Program-made: the position numbers and the translations under genes
Notes under the pieces: model-generated
What the model saw: the letters and a program-made list of their open reading frames with translations, nothing else
The model's database searches: none
What the model was told of the DNA's origin: nothing
Shown here: piece by piece, positions 7,821-16,376 of the stretch
Layout of the letters: each line of letters starts with the position of its first letter
Numbering within the stretch: position 1 is the first letter of the stretch
NCBI GenBank assembly: GCA_044225565.1
Contig: JBGAIL010000029.1
Location: forward strand, 1 to 35,654
Source: CAVXAE01 sp044225565
GTDB lineage: Bacteria > Pseudomonadota > Gammaproteobacteria > Steroidobacterales > Steroidobacteraceae
DNA length: 35,654 nucleotides
Direction of reading: 5' to 3'

Positions 7821-9443
7821 GTGACATCGATGAAATGTGGGCGGGCCGTCGTCGCTGCCGTGCTGGATCACGGCGTCGACACGATCTTCGGCATCCCCGG
7901 GGGGCAGACTTACGAGCTGTTCGATGCGATCCATCACGAAGCGCATCGCGTGAAGCTCTTCACCGCCCGGCACGAGCAGGGCGCAGCGTACATGGCGCTC
8001 GGCTATTCGCTGGCGAGCGGGCGCGTCGGCGTCTATTCGGTGGTGCCGGGGCCGGGCGTGCTCAACAGCGCCGCCGCGCTCAGCACGGCGTATGTCCGCA
8101 ACGCCCCTGTGCTCTGCCTCGCCGGGCAGATTCCGCTGGATGCGATCGGTCGTGGCGTGGGCTATCTGCACGACACTCCGGATCAGAGCGGCGTCCTGCA
8201 ACGGCTCACGAAGTGGACGCACCTCATCCGGGAGCCGCGTGAAGCGTCCGGCGCGGTGTCGCGCGCGTTTCGGGAATTGTGCACGGGGCGCCCCCGCCCA
8301 GTAGCTCTGGAGATCCCGCCGGACGTGCTCGGGATGGATGGCGAGGTCGAGCCGGTCGCGGTGCAGCGGGAATATCCGCGGCTGGCTCCCGATCCGGACC
8401 GCATCTCGGAAGCGGCCCGGCTGCTCGCTTCCGCGAAGCGGCCGATGATCTATGTCGGCGGTGGCGCTATCGACGCCGCGCAGGAGATCCTGGAGCTCGC
8501 GAAGCTGTTGCAGGCGCCCGTGGTCTCGCACCGCACGGGTCGCGGCATCGTGAGCGACAGGCACTATCTCTCCCAGACGTTTCCCGCAGGTCATCGTCTT
8601 TGGCCGCAGGTCGACGTCGTTCTCGCGATCGGCACGCGTCTCAAATATCCGCGCCTCCACTGGGGGCACGATCGCAGCGTCGCCATCGTCCACGTCGACG
8701 TGGATGCCGAAGAGCTCACGCGCATCAGCACTCCTCAGGTCGCGGTGCACGGCGATGCGCAGCTGTCGACGAGCGCGTTGCTCTCGGCGGTCGAGAAGCT
8801 CGTGGCGGTACGCCCTTCGCGAGAAGAGGAGCTCACGGCGCTGAAGAACGGGCTGCGCGCCGAGTTCGAGAAAGTCCAGCCGCAGCTCGGCTTCCTCGAT
8901 GCGATCCGCCGCGAGCTTCCCGACGACGGGCTCTTCGTCGACGAGATCACCCAGACCGGCTATGCGTCCTGGTACGGCCTGCCCATCTATTCGCCGCGCA
9001 CGCTAATCACCAGCGGCTATGCGGGGAACCTGGGGTTCGGCTATGCCACCGCGGTCGGCGCGAAGATCGCCCGGCCGGAACGCAAGCTCGTCGCGATCAG
9101 CGGGGACGGTGGCTTCATGTTCAACAGCCAGGAGCTCGCCACGGCGGTGAAGTACGGGCTCAACGTCGTGAGCATCGTCTTCAGCGACGGCGCGCTTTCA
9201 AACGTCGCGCGCGCGCAAACCCAGCGGTATGGAGGCCGCGTCATCGGGACGGACCTGCGCAATCCGGATTTCGTGAAGCTCGCGGAGGCCTACGGGGCGG
9301 CGGGCTTCCGCGCCGCGAACACCGGAGAGCTGGCTCATTGTCTTCGCAAGGCGTTCGACGTGCGCGGCCCGGCGGTGATCGAAGTGCCCGTGACCCAGAC
9401 GGCCAATCCCTGGCAGTTCCTGCTGCTTCCCAAGGTGCGTTGA
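7821..9443 (+). CDS. Thiamine-diphosphate-dependent enzyme (acetolactate synthase/benzoylformate decarboxylase-like)
   Basis: ThDP enzyme of 540 residues with the three-domain layout of the acetolactate synthase/decarboxylase superfamily. Visible signs: GIPGGQTYELFDA, the cofactor-activating glutamate E52 (ARHEQGAAYMA), and GDG at 428-430 of the Mg-ThDP motif. Where most members have Asn-Asn about 27 residues after GDG, this protein has Ser-Asp (SDGALSN), so metal coordination may rely on D456. It probably decarboxylates or ligates a 2-oxo acid made in this pathway; the true reaction is unknown, and a bona fide IlvB is unlikely because no regulatory subunit gene is adjacent. The start is GTG 7821 or ATG 7830; neither has a strong Shine-Dalgarno. 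It is 11 bases upstream of the second oxidoreductase. Confidence 0.88.
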   Translation: MTSMKCGRAVVAAVLDHGVDTIFGIPGGQTYELFDAIHHEAHRVKLFTARHEQGAAYMALGYSLASGRVGVYSVVPGPGVLNSAAALSTAYVRNAPVLCLAGQIPLDAIGRGVGYLHDTPDQSGVLQRLTKWTHLIREPREASGAVSRAFRELCTGRPRPVALEIPPDVLGMDGEVEPVAVQREYPRLAPDPDRISEAARLLASAKRPMIYVGGGAIDAAQEILELAKLLQAPVVSHRTGRGIVSDRHYLSQTFPAGHRLWPQVDVVLAIGTRLKYPRLHWGHDRSVAIVHVDVDAEELTRISTPQVAVHGDAQLSTSALLSAVEKLVAVRPSREEELTALKNGLRAEFEKVQPQLGFLDAIRRELPDDGLFVDEITQTGYASWYGLPIYSPRTLITSGYAGNLGFGYATAVGAKIARPERKLVAISGDGGFMFNSQELATAVKYGLNVVSIVFSDGALSNVARAQTQRYGGRVIGTDLRNPDFVKLAEAYGAAGFRAANTGELAHCLRKAFDVRGPAVIEVPVTQTANPWQFLLLPKVR

Positions 9444-9454
9444 GGCGGAAAGAG

Positions 9455-11026
9455 ATGACATCGAATCACGACGTGGATGTGGCGATCGCCGGCGGCGGGC
9501 ACAACGCGCTCGCCTGCGCAGCGGTGCTGGCTCGAGCGGGGCTCAAGGTGCTGGTGGCGGAACGCAACGCCTGGGTCGGAGGCGGCGCGGTGACGCGCGA
9601 GCTCAGCCTGCCGGGTTTCAAGCACGACCTCTTCGGCTCGAACCACGTGTGGATCCACGCGAATCCCTACATCCGCAGCCTCCTTCCCGAGCTCGAGCAG
9701 TACGGGCTCAAATACCTCTGGGCCGAGGACGAGGTGATGGGCCATCCGATGGCGGAAGGGCCGGGCATCACGGTGTACCGGGACGTCGAGCGCACCTGCG
9801 ACAGCATCGCCGAGTACTCGAAGCCCGACGCCCGCCGCTATCGCGAGATCTTCGATCACTTCGTGGAGATCAAGGACGGCTTCACCAAGGGCATGTTCTC
9901 GCCGCCGTCCCCGCCGAGCTACATGCCGGCCGCGATGGAGCGCTCGCCCGCCGGCCTGCGCATGCTGCGCAACTACAGCCTGAGCGCGAAGGCCTTCGTG
10001 CTGGAGAATTTCGTTGACCCGCGCGTGCAGGCGTTCCTGCTGAGCTGGGCGCTCGGCCCCAACATCAAGCCGACCCAGCAGGGCGCGGGATCGACGTTCT
10101 ACATCATGATCCCGGCGATCCACGTCTACGGGCAGGCCATTCCGCAAGGCGGCAGCATCCAGCTGCCGATCGCGCTCGCGCGCTACGTCGAGGCGCACGG
10201 CGGGACGGTGCTGACCGGCGCGCCGGTGGCCAGGTTCCTGGTGCACAAGGGAGAGGCGCGCGGCATCCGCCTGCAGGACGGCACCGAAGTGCTGGCCCGG
10301 CTCGGGGTGGTGACGGCGCTCGAGCCCCAGCAGACTTTCCTGCGCATGGTCGATGCGGACGCGCTCGAGCCGGATTTCCTCCGCATGGTGCGCAACTTCA
10401 CCTTCGGAGAGGTCGCTTCCTTCCGCGTGCATTTCGCGCTCAACGAGGCGCCCCGATATCGCGGCGACCCGAGCCTGAGCCGAGCGCCGTTCCAGCGTAC
10501 CATTCCCACGATGGAGGCCATCGACCGCCATTTCGCCGAGATCGCCGTCGGCGCGATGCCGCACGAGCCGCCCGTCCACGCGCATTGCTGGACCCTTCGG
10601 GATCCCACGCGCGCGCCGCAGGGCAAGCACACATTGATGATCGACACCTTCGTGCCGAGCAAGCTGAACTCGGGCGGCTGGGAGGCGGTGAAGGAGGAGT
10701 GCGCCCAGCGGCTCATCGGCACGCTGAAGCGGCACTCGCTGAACATCGACGACGCCAACGTGCTCGCCACGTTCTCTCATTCCCCGGAGGACATGGAAGC
10801 ACACAATTCCTGCTTCGTCGGCGGCGTGCCTTCCGGCGGCGAGCGCACGCTGTCGCAGATGGGCTATTTCCGTCCGTTCCCCGGTTATTCCCAATACCGC
10901 TCGCCGATCCGGAAGCTGTACATGGCGGGACCCTCCTGTCATCCGGGAGGCGGCATCAGCGGCATGGGCGTCATCACGGCGGGCGTGATGCTCGAGGACT
11001 TCGGCGGTGCCCGTCGCGCCTCCTGA
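9455..11026 (+). CDS. FAD-dependent oxidoreductase, phytoene-dehydrogenase superfamily (copy 2)
   Basis: Intact paralogue of the copy at 4270-5835, 523 residues, collinear over its length. FAD-binding motif GGGHNA (residues 13-18) has alanine in place of the last glycine seen in copy 1; the ribose-binding Glu (VAERN) and following GGG are present, and the C-terminal CHPGGGISGMGVI block closes the FAD site. The ATG at 9455 is chosen because homology to copy 1 begins there and AGGCGGAAAGAG precedes it; the longer upstream frame overlaps the ThDP gene and is a shadow. Having two or three diverged paralogues in one island suggests successive oxidations or alternative substrates, or a hetero-oligomer. 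Unlike the other two copies, this one is not followed by an amidase. Confidence 0.88.
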   Translation: MTSNHDVDVAIAGGGHNALACAAVLARAGLKVLVAERNAWVGGGAVTRELSLPGFKHDLFGSNHVWIHANPYIRSLLPELEQYGLKYLWAEDEVMGHPMAEGPGITVYRDVERTCDSIAEYSKPDARRYREIFDHFVEIKDGFTKGMFSPPSPPSYMPAAMERSPAGLRMLRNYSLSAKAFVLENFVDPRVQAFLLSWALGPNIKPTQQGAGSTFYIMIPAIHVYGQAIPQGGSIQLPIALARYVEAHGGTVLTGAPVARFLVHKGEARGIRLQDGTEVLARLGVVTALEPQQTFLRMVDADALEPDFLRMVRNFTFGEVASFRVHFALNEAPRYRGDPSLSRAPFQRTIPTMEAIDRHFAEIAVGAMPHEPPVHAHCWTLRDPTRAPQGKHTLMIDTFVPSKLNSGGWEAVKEECAQRLIGTLKRHSLNIDDANVLATFSHSPEDMEAHNSCFVGGVPSGGERTLSQMGYFRPFPGYSQYRSPIRKLYMAGPSCHPGGGISGMGVITAGVMLEDFGGARRAS

Positions 11027-11054
11027 ACGCAAAGACGCGCGAGCGCCATGGGCT

Positions 11055-12098
11055 ATGACCCGTGCCTCGCGCAGATGCTGCGCGCCGCACGTAGCGGTGC
11101 CGGCCTGGATGTGGGCATTGGCTGGCGCTCTGTGCGCTTTCGCGCAGATCGCCAGGGCGGATCAGCTCCAGGACATCCTTCACAAGGGTTTCCTGCGCTG
11201 CGGCGTGACGGAATCCGGCGCTGGTTTCAGCTTCGTGGACCAGAAGGGCGAGCGCGCCGGCTTCGAGGTGGACAACTGCCGCACGGTGTCGGCCGCGCTC
11301 TTCGGCGCCATCAAGGTGGAGTACGTCGTGGTCAGCCCCCAGACCGTCTTCACGCTGATCCAGTCCGGAGGCATCGACCTGTTCGCCGGCGGCGCGACCT
11401 GGTCGTTCCGGCGGGACGTCTCGCTCGGAGTGGACTTCACGGGAGTCTATTTCTACGACGGGCAGGGCTTCCTGGTGCGCAAGGCCTCCGGGATCCGCAC
11501 GGTGAAGGATCTCGACGGCGCCACGCTTTGCGTCACTCAGGGCACGACCCTCGAGCAAAATCTCGCGGATCATTTCCTGAGCCACGGCCTGCGTTACGAC
11601 GTGGTGACGTTCGCGAGCGCGGAGATGGCCGTGCAGGCTTATCGTGCGCGCCGTTGCGATGCGCTTTCGATGCAGCGCGCAGCTCTCGCGGCGCGCCGCA
11701 TCGCGATGCCGAACCCGCAAGAGCATGAGATCCTCGGCGACATGATCTCGAAGGAGCCGCAGGCCGCCGTCGTGCGCCAGGGCGAGACGCGCTGGCGGGA
11801 TCTCGTGCTGTGGGCGTTCAATGCACGCGTCGCCGCGGAAGAGCTGGGCGTGTCGCAGTCCAATGTCCGGGAGCGCAGGTCGGCAGCCCGCAGCCCGGAG
11901 GTGAGGCGCCTGCTCGGAACCGAAGGGCATCCCGGCCGGCCGTTCGGCATCTCGGACGACTGGGTGTACGACATCCTGCGTCTCGTCGGCAATTCCGCGG
12001 ACGTATGGCAGCGGAATCTCGCCCCCATCGGGCTCGAGCGCGGACCGAACGCGCTCTGGGCGGACGGCGGCCTGATGAGCGCATTGCCGTTTCGCTGA
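11055..12098 (+). CDS. Periplasmic amino acid-binding protein of ABC transporter (AapJ-like)
   Basis: Solute-binding protein of 347 residues, close to the usual AapJ/BztA length (about 340). An N-terminal signal peptide with hydrophobic core AWMWALAGALCAFA and an ARA-DQ cleavage site near residue 36 sends it to the periplasm. Family blocks: LRCGVTESGAGFSF, GFEVDNCRTVSAALFG, TWSFRRDVSLGVDFTGVYF and YYDGQGF-like FYDGQGFLV, followed by the TLCVTQGTT hinge region. The ATG at 11055 is chosen because it starts the signal peptide; GTG 11007 in the same frame overlaps the preceding gene. It should deliver its ligand to the permeases encoded at 14162-16374 and the ATPase at 7040-7792. The Aap/Bzt family takes general L-amino acids, but the specificity of this member is unknown. 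Confidence 0.92.
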   Translation: MTRASRRCCAPHVAVPAWMWALAGALCAFAQIARADQLQDILHKGFLRCGVTESGAGFSFVDQKGERAGFEVDNCRTVSAALFGAIKVEYVVVSPQTVFTLIQSGGIDLFAGGATWSFRRDVSLGVDFTGVYFYDGQGFLVRKASGIRTVKDLDGATLCVTQGTTLEQNLADHFLSHGLRYDVVTFASAEMAVQAYRARRCDALSMQRAALAARRIAMPNPQEHEILGDMISKEPQAAVVRQGETRWRDLVLWAFNARVAAEELGVSQSNVRERRSAARSPEVRRLLGTEGHPGRPFGISDDWVYDILRLVGNSADVWQRNLAPIGLERGPNALWADGGLMSALPFR

Positions 12099-12116
12099 GG
12101 CAGGAGGGGGGCTTTC

Positions 12117-12755
12117 ATGCGACTTTACGGAACCGCCGGCTCGCCGTTCGTGGCGCGGGTGCGCATCCAGATCGTCGCGAAGTCGCTGCCGGTCGAGATC
12201 GTGGAGCCGCCGGGCGGCATCGGCTCGCCGCAGATGCTGGCCTTGTCGTCGCTCGCGCGCATCCCCGTGCTGGAGACGGAAGAGGCGATCATTCCGGAGT
12301 CCGCCGTCATCCAGGAGTTCCTGGAGGATCGGTTCCCGACACCGTCGCTGCGCGGCCGCACGCCGGTCGAGTCCGCGCGTGTGAGGCTATTGAGCCGCAT
12401 CGTGGACCTTTACCTGGTGCCGGCGCTGCAGCCGCTGCGGGCTTTGCGCTCCGGTTCCGACGCGGCGGATCCGGAGGCTGCGCGCAACGGCCTGGACAAG
12501 GCGCTCGGGCAGCTCGATGCGTTCCTCGGCCCGGGACCCTTCGCCGTGGCGGAGGAGCTGACGCTCGCGGACTGCGCCATCGCGCCACTCATGTATTACG
12601 TGGACCGGCTGTCGAGCGCCGTGATCCCGGGATTCTCCCGTACGCATTGGCGGAGGCTCGAGGCATGCACTCCGCACATGGCTTCCCATCCCGCCGTGAA
12701 GCAGGTGCTCGCGCTGATCGAATCCGCTGTGGCAGCGGCAAAGGTCGCGCGATGA
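12117..12755 (+). CDS. Glutathione S-transferase family protein
   Basis: Protein of 212 residues with an N-terminal thioredoxin-fold domain (MRLYGTAGSPF; S9 in the usual catalytic position; cis-proline in ARIPVLE; glutathione-contacting PES at about 60-62) and an all-helical C-terminal domain containing LTLADCAIAP, typical of GSTs. It may isomerise or conjugate an electrophilic intermediate; members next to fumarylacetoacetate-hydrolase-fold enzymes are often annotated as maleylacetoacetate isomerases, but nothing here proves an aromatic route. A strong Shine-Dalgarno (CAGGAGGGG) precedes the ATG. Its stop overlaps the start of the FAH-fold gene by ATGA, implying translational coupling and matched amounts. 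Confidence 0.87.
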   Translation: MRLYGTAGSPFVARVRIQIVAKSLPVEIVEPPGGIGSPQMLALSSLARIPVLETEEAIIPESAVIQEFLEDRFPTPSLRGRTPVESARVRLLSRIVDLYLVPALQPLRALRSGSDAADPEAARNGLDKALGQLDAFLGPGPFAVAEELTLADCAIAPLMYYVDRLSSAVIPGFSRTHWRRLEACTPHMASHPAVKQVLALIESAVAAAKVAR

Positions 12756-13900
12756 GCGCTGATGCAGGTTGCCTGCCGCAGGACTGGCAGGAAGCCAGGC
12801 TCGTAGGCCGCATCTGGTCCAGCGACGGCATCGGCGGGCCCAGCATCGTTATCGTCGAGAACGGCCGGCTGTTCGACGTGACGCCGCACGTCCCGACGAT
12901 GACGGACGTGCTGAATCACCCGAGCCCGAGCGAATTGTGGAGCGAGCTGCCTCGCGACAGGCCGCTGGGCTCCCTCGATGACGCGTTGCGCGCCAGGAGT
13001 CTGCTCGCGCCCTGCGATCTGCAGGCCATCAAGGCCTGTGGAGTGACGTTTGCGAGCTCGCTGCTCGAGCGCGTGCTGGAAGAGCGCGCGCGCGGCCAGC
13101 CCGAGCTCGCGCAGGCTTTGCGAGAGCAGATCGAGAAAGTACTCGGCGCCTCCGTCGACCGCGTGGTGCCCGGCTCGGCCGCGGCCCTGCAACTCAAGGA
13201 ACGCCTGCTCGAGATGGGCCTGTGGTCGCAGTACCTGGAGGTGGGCATCGGTCCCGATGCGGAAGTGTTCACGAAAGCGCAACCGATGTCCGCGGTCGGG
13301 CACGGCCATCCGGTGGGCATATTGCCGCAGTCCCGCTGGAACAATCCCGAGCCCGAGATCGTGCTGGCGGTCTCGTGCGGTGGGCGCATCGTGGGGGCGA
13401 CGCTGGGCAACGACGTCAACCTGCGCGACTACGAGGGGCGCAGCGCGCTGCTCCTGGGTCGCGCCAAGGACAACAACGCCTCCTGCGCCATCGGTCCGTT
13501 CGTGAGGCTGCTCGACGACCGCTTCACGCTCGAGCACGTCCGTCGGCTCGAGGTCGAGCTCGTCGTGAGCGGCGACGACGGCTTCAGCGAGCGTGGCGTG
13601 AGCAGCGTCTCGAGCATCAGCCGGGACGTGGAGGATCTGGTCTCGCAAGCGATGGGCGAGCATCACCAGTACCCGGACGGCATGATGCTGTTCACCGGGA
13701 CGATGTTCACGCCCAGCGCGCATCGCGAAGGATTCGACGGCGGCTTCGGCCATCGTCGCGGCGATCTCGTGCAGATCCGCTGCGACCGGCTGGGGGCGCT
13801 GCGCAACACGGTCGATCACACCAACGCCATCGCGCCGTGGAGCTTCGGCATCGCGGCGCTGATGCGCAATCTCTGCGCACGGGGGTATCTGAAGTCATGA
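12752..13900 (+). CDS. FAH-fold sugar-acid dehydratase, XylX/2-keto-3-deoxy-pentonate dehydratase-like
   Basis: Fumarylacetoacetate-hydrolase-superfamily enzyme of 382 residues. It resembles the long form represented by Caulobacter XylX, which converts 2-keto-3-deoxy-xylonate to 2-oxoglutarate semialdehyde, from memory of that family: N-terminal GRIW segment, VTPHVPTMTDVLN, GVTFASSLLERVLEERARG, LWSQYLEVGIGPDAEVFTK, WNNPEPEIVL, LGNDVNLRDYEGRSALLL, KDNNASCAIGP and HQYPDGMMLFTGTMF. The acidic residues in NPEPE and GNDVNLRD are the likely metal ligands. Cytoplasmic. The ATG at 12752 overlaps the GST stop (ATGA), and its own stop overlaps the next start (ATGA), so three genes are coupled. The precise sugar acid is unknown. 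If the XylX analogy holds, the product would need an aldehyde dehydrogenase such as the one at 26153-27568. Confidence 0.85.
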   Translation: MSADAGCLPQDWQEARLVGRIWSSDGIGGPSIVIVENGRLFDVTPHVPTMTDVLNHPSPSELWSELPRDRPLGSLDDALRARSLLAPCDLQAIKACGVTFASSLLERVLEERARGQPELAQALREQIEKVLGASVDRVVPGSAAALQLKERLLEMGLWSQYLEVGIGPDAEVFTKAQPMSAVGHGHPVGILPQSRWNNPEPEIVLAVSCGGRIVGATLGNDVNLRDYEGRSALLLGRAKDNNASCAIGPFVRLLDDRFTLEHVRRLEVELVVSGDDGFSERGVSSVSSISRDVEDLVSQAMGEHHQYPDGMMLFTGTMFTPSAHREGFDGGFGHRRGDLVQIRCDRLGALRNTVDHTNAIAPWSFGIAALMRNLCARGYLKS

Positions 13901-14157
13901 GAGTCACGAGTCAGCTGGCGGACGTCGAGTTCCGCTTCGGGCCCGTCGTGCGGGAGGGCAACAAGCTCGTGCTCTCGAGCGCGCCGGATCAGACGATGTC
14001 CACGACGGTCTACGTCAGCCCGCGCGACGTCGTCAGCTTCCTCGGCCGGCTGCTGCGCAGCCCCTCGGCACTGCTGTTCGTGCTGGGCTTCCCCTATTTC
14101 TATCTGCGCGGCCGCAAGGAAGTCGACGTGCCCCGGGATCCGCACCTGCCCTGGTGA
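13897..14157 (+). CDS. Small hypothetical protein, 86 residues
   Basis: I do not recognise this protein. It begins MRVTSQLADVEFRFGPVVREG, contains a beta-rich-looking N-terminal half, a segment VSPRDVVSFLGRLLRSPSA, one hydrophobic stretch (ALLFVLGFPYFYL, about residues 60-72) and a charged tail (RGRKEVDVPRDPHLPW). It is a real gene by context: its ATG overlaps the FAH-fold stop by ATGA and it ends 4 bases before the first permease. The single hydrophobic stretch could anchor it to the membrane beside the transporter. It could be an accessory subunit of either neighbour; no function is assigned. Confidence 0.7.
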   Translation: MRVTSQLADVEFRFGPVVREGNKLVLSSAPDQTMSTTVYVSPRDVVSFLGRLLRSPSALLFVLGFPYFYLRGRKEVDVPRDPHLPW

Positions 14158-14161
14158 TCCC

Positions 14162-15301
14162 GTGAGCGAGGGGCTCCGCCGCCTGATCTACCAGTCGGTC
14201 GCGCTGGGTGCGCTGGCATGCGGCGTGGCGGTGATCGCGCGCAACACACGGGAGAACCTCGAGGAGCTCGGCGTGCAGTCGAGCACGTCGTTCCTGTGGG
14301 AGCGGGCGGGCTTCGAGATCAATCAGAAGCTGGTGGCGTTCGATGCGGATGCCACCGTGGCGAGCGCTCTCGGCGTCGCCTGCCTCAACACGGTGCTGCT
14401 TTTTTTTCTCGCCGCTGCCTTCGCCACCGCCATCGGCGCGTGCGTCGGCATCGTGCGGACCTCGAAGAGCTGGCCGGCCCGGGGCCTCGCCGTCGCGTTC
14501 GTCGAGACCTTCCGCAATGCGCCGCTGCTCCTGCAGGTGTTCTTCTGGTACTTCCTGGTGCTGCATTCGCTGCCGGACGTGGCGCAATCCAGCTTCGCGC
14601 TGCCGGGCTCCGCGCAACTCAACAACCGGGGGCTCTTCCTGCCGGCACCGCAGCTCGCGGGCGGAGGGCTGGTCTGGGCGATCGCGCTCGCCGCGCTGGC
14701 TGGCGGCGTCGCGCTGGCCAGGCGCATCTCCCACCGGATACGGGACCGAACGGGGCGGCACTGGCCCTGGCCGCTCCTCTGGGCAGGGGGCGTATTGATC
14801 GCATTCGCGGTGTGCGCGCTGGCGCCGCCGTTCCAGTTGCGCTGGGAGACCCCGGTGCCGGATCGATTCGGATTCACCGGAGGCTACGTCCTGCGTCCCG
14901 AATTCCTCGCGCTGGTCATCGCGCTTTCCCTCTACAACGCGACCTACATCGCCGAGATCGTGCGCTCCGCACTGGCGGCCATTCCCGCGGCCCAGGGCGA
15001 AGCGGGCCAGGCGTTGGGCCTTTCGAGGTGGCAGACGCTCCGCCTGGTGCTGCTGCCACAGGCCTTGCGCATCATCTCGCCACCCCTCGCCACGGTTTAT
15101 CAGAACGTCCTCAAGAGCAGCGCGCTCGGCGCCGCCATCGCCTACCCGGAGCTCACCTCCGTGCTCATCGGCACGGTGAACAACCTGGTCGGGCAGCCCG
15201 TGGTGATCATGGCGATCGTGCTGACCCTCTATCTCGGCTTCTCCATCTGCATCGCGGCGGTATTGCACTGGTTCGAATGGAGGAGCAGCCGGTGGCGCTA
15301 G
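14162..15301 (+). CDS. ABC transporter permease, polar amino acid type (AapQ-like)
   Basis: Inner-membrane permease of 379 residues with several hydrophobic segments. The conserved cytoplasmic EAA loop is visible around residue 280 (GEAGQALGLSRWQTLRLVLL), and the N-terminal part of the permease domain has TVLLFFLAAAFATAIG and VETFRNAPLLLQVFFWYF, typical of the AapQ/BztB branch with its long periplasmic insert. The start is GTG at 14162, 4 bases after the small hypothetical gene. The end overlaps the start of the second permease by about 10 bases. It should pair with the second permease to form the translocation pore for the ligand carried by the 11055-12098 binding protein. Confidence 0.9.
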   Translation: MSEGLRRLIYQSVALGALACGVAVIARNTRENLEELGVQSSTSFLWERAGFEINQKLVAFDADATVASALGVACLNTVLLFFLAAAFATAIGACVGIVRTSKSWPARGLAVAFVETFRNAPLLLQVFFWYFLVLHSLPDVAQSSFALPGSAQLNNRGLFLPAPQLAGGGLVWAIALAALAGGVALARRISHRIRDRTGRHWPWPLLWAGGVLIAFAVCALAPPFQLRWETPVPDRFGFTGGYVLRPEFLALVIALSLYNATYIAEIVRSALAAIPAAQGEAGQALGLSRWQTLRLVLLPQALRIISPPLATVYQNVLKSSALGAAIAYPELTSVLIGTVNNLVGQPVVIMAIVLTLYLGFSICIAAVLHWFEWRSSRWR

Positions 15302-16374
15302 CTCCGGGAGCCCGGCAGCGGATGTGGCTGCGCGAGAATCTGTTCGCCTCTCCGGCGACTTCCCTCGCCAGCGCGCTCGCGTTCGCCGTCGCGCTGTGGC
15401 TTTTCGCCGGTGCGTTGCAATGGCTCGTCCTCGATGCCTATTGGGCCGGGACCACGCCTCAGGCCTGTCCGGACAAGAGCGCAGCCTGCTGGCCTTTCAT
15501 CCGGGCGCGGCTCGACCAGTTCCTCTATGGCTTCTATCCGGTCGCGGAGCGCTGGCGCATCGATGCCGGGCTGGCGCTCGGCGTCGGCTTCACGGTGCTG
15601 CTCGTATGGCGGCCGCTCCGCATTCCGGTCTGGTGCGTCATGCTCGCGGGATACGCCGGCCTCGTGTTGGCGCTGGCGCTGTTTCGCGGCGGATGGGCAG
15701 GGCTCGTGCCCGTCTCCACGGCTCAATGGGGCGGAGCGTTCCTCACGCTGATCACGGTGGCCACGGTTTTCGCGCTCGCACTGCCCGCAGGCGTGCTGCT
15801 CGCCCTGGGCCGGGCTTCGCCGCTGCCTCTGGTTCGCGCGCTCTGCTCGTTCTGGATCGAGTTCTGGCGCGGCGTACCGGCTCTGGTCGTATTGTTCATC
15901 GCCACCATCATGTTCCCGCTGTTCATGCCTGCAGGCTTCGGCGTGGACAAGCTGCTGCGCGCGCAGCTGGCGATGGCGATCCTCATGTCCTGCTACCTCG
16001 CCGAGGCCGTGCGGGGCGGCCTGGCCAGCGTGCCGGCAGGTCAGCTCGAGGCCTGCCACGCGCTCGGGCTGGGATACTGGCAACGCAACTTCCTCGTCGT
16101 CCTGCCGCAGGCGCTCGCCGCTTCGCAGCCGCAGATCGCGAGCAACCTCATCGGCTTGTCCAAGGAGACGACGCTGCTGCTGGTCATCGGCATCCCGGAC
16201 CTGCTCGGCATGGTGAACGCATCCGCCTCGGATCCGGCGTGGCTGGGTGAAGGAGTGCTCATGACCGGCTACGCGTTCACCGCGGCGGTCTTCTGGACGT
16301 TCTGTTTCGGGCTCTCGCTCTGCAGCCGCCGCATCGAGAGGCGGTTGACGATGCATCGCGCGCAGAAAGGGTAG
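15292..16374 (+). CDS. ABC transporter permease, polar amino acid type (AapM-like)
   Basis: Second inner-membrane permease, 360 residues. N-terminal WLRENLFASPATSLAS is typical of AapM-branch proteins; the permease domain contains FWIEFWRGVPALVVLFI and an EAA loop around residue 252 (EACHALGLGYWQRNFLVVLP), then NLIGLSKETTLLLVIGIPDLLG. GTG 15292 is chosen because AGGAG lies at 15281-15285, a 6-base spacing; ATG 15277 and ATG 15322 are in-frame alternatives. It overlaps the first permease by 10 bases, so the two are translationally coupled. The next gene (SDR) starts 2 bases after its stop. Confidence 0.9.
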   Translation: MALAPGARQRMWLRENLFASPATSLASALAFAVALWLFAGALQWLVLDAYWAGTTPQACPDKSAACWPFIRARLDQFLYGFYPVAERWRIDAGLALGVGFTVLLVWRPLRIPVWCVMLAGYAGLVLALALFRGGWAGLVPVSTAQWGGAFLTLITVATVFALALPAGVLLALGRASPLPLVRALCSFWIEFWRGVPALVVLFIATIMFPLFMPAGFGVDKLLRAQLAMAILMSCYLAEAVRGGLASVPAGQLEACHALGLGYWQRNFLVVLPQALAASQPQIASNLIGLSKETTLLLVIGIPDLLGMVNASASDPAWLGEGVLMTGYAFTAAVFWTFCFGLSLCSRRIERRLTMHRAQKG

Positions 16375-16376
16375 CA

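Noticed and set aside
4270..11026. Carotenoid biosynthesis role for the phytoene-dehydrogenase-like proteins
   Set aside because: No phytoene synthase, cyclase or related gene occurs in the window; the superfamily is broad and the neighbours indicate catabolism and transport.
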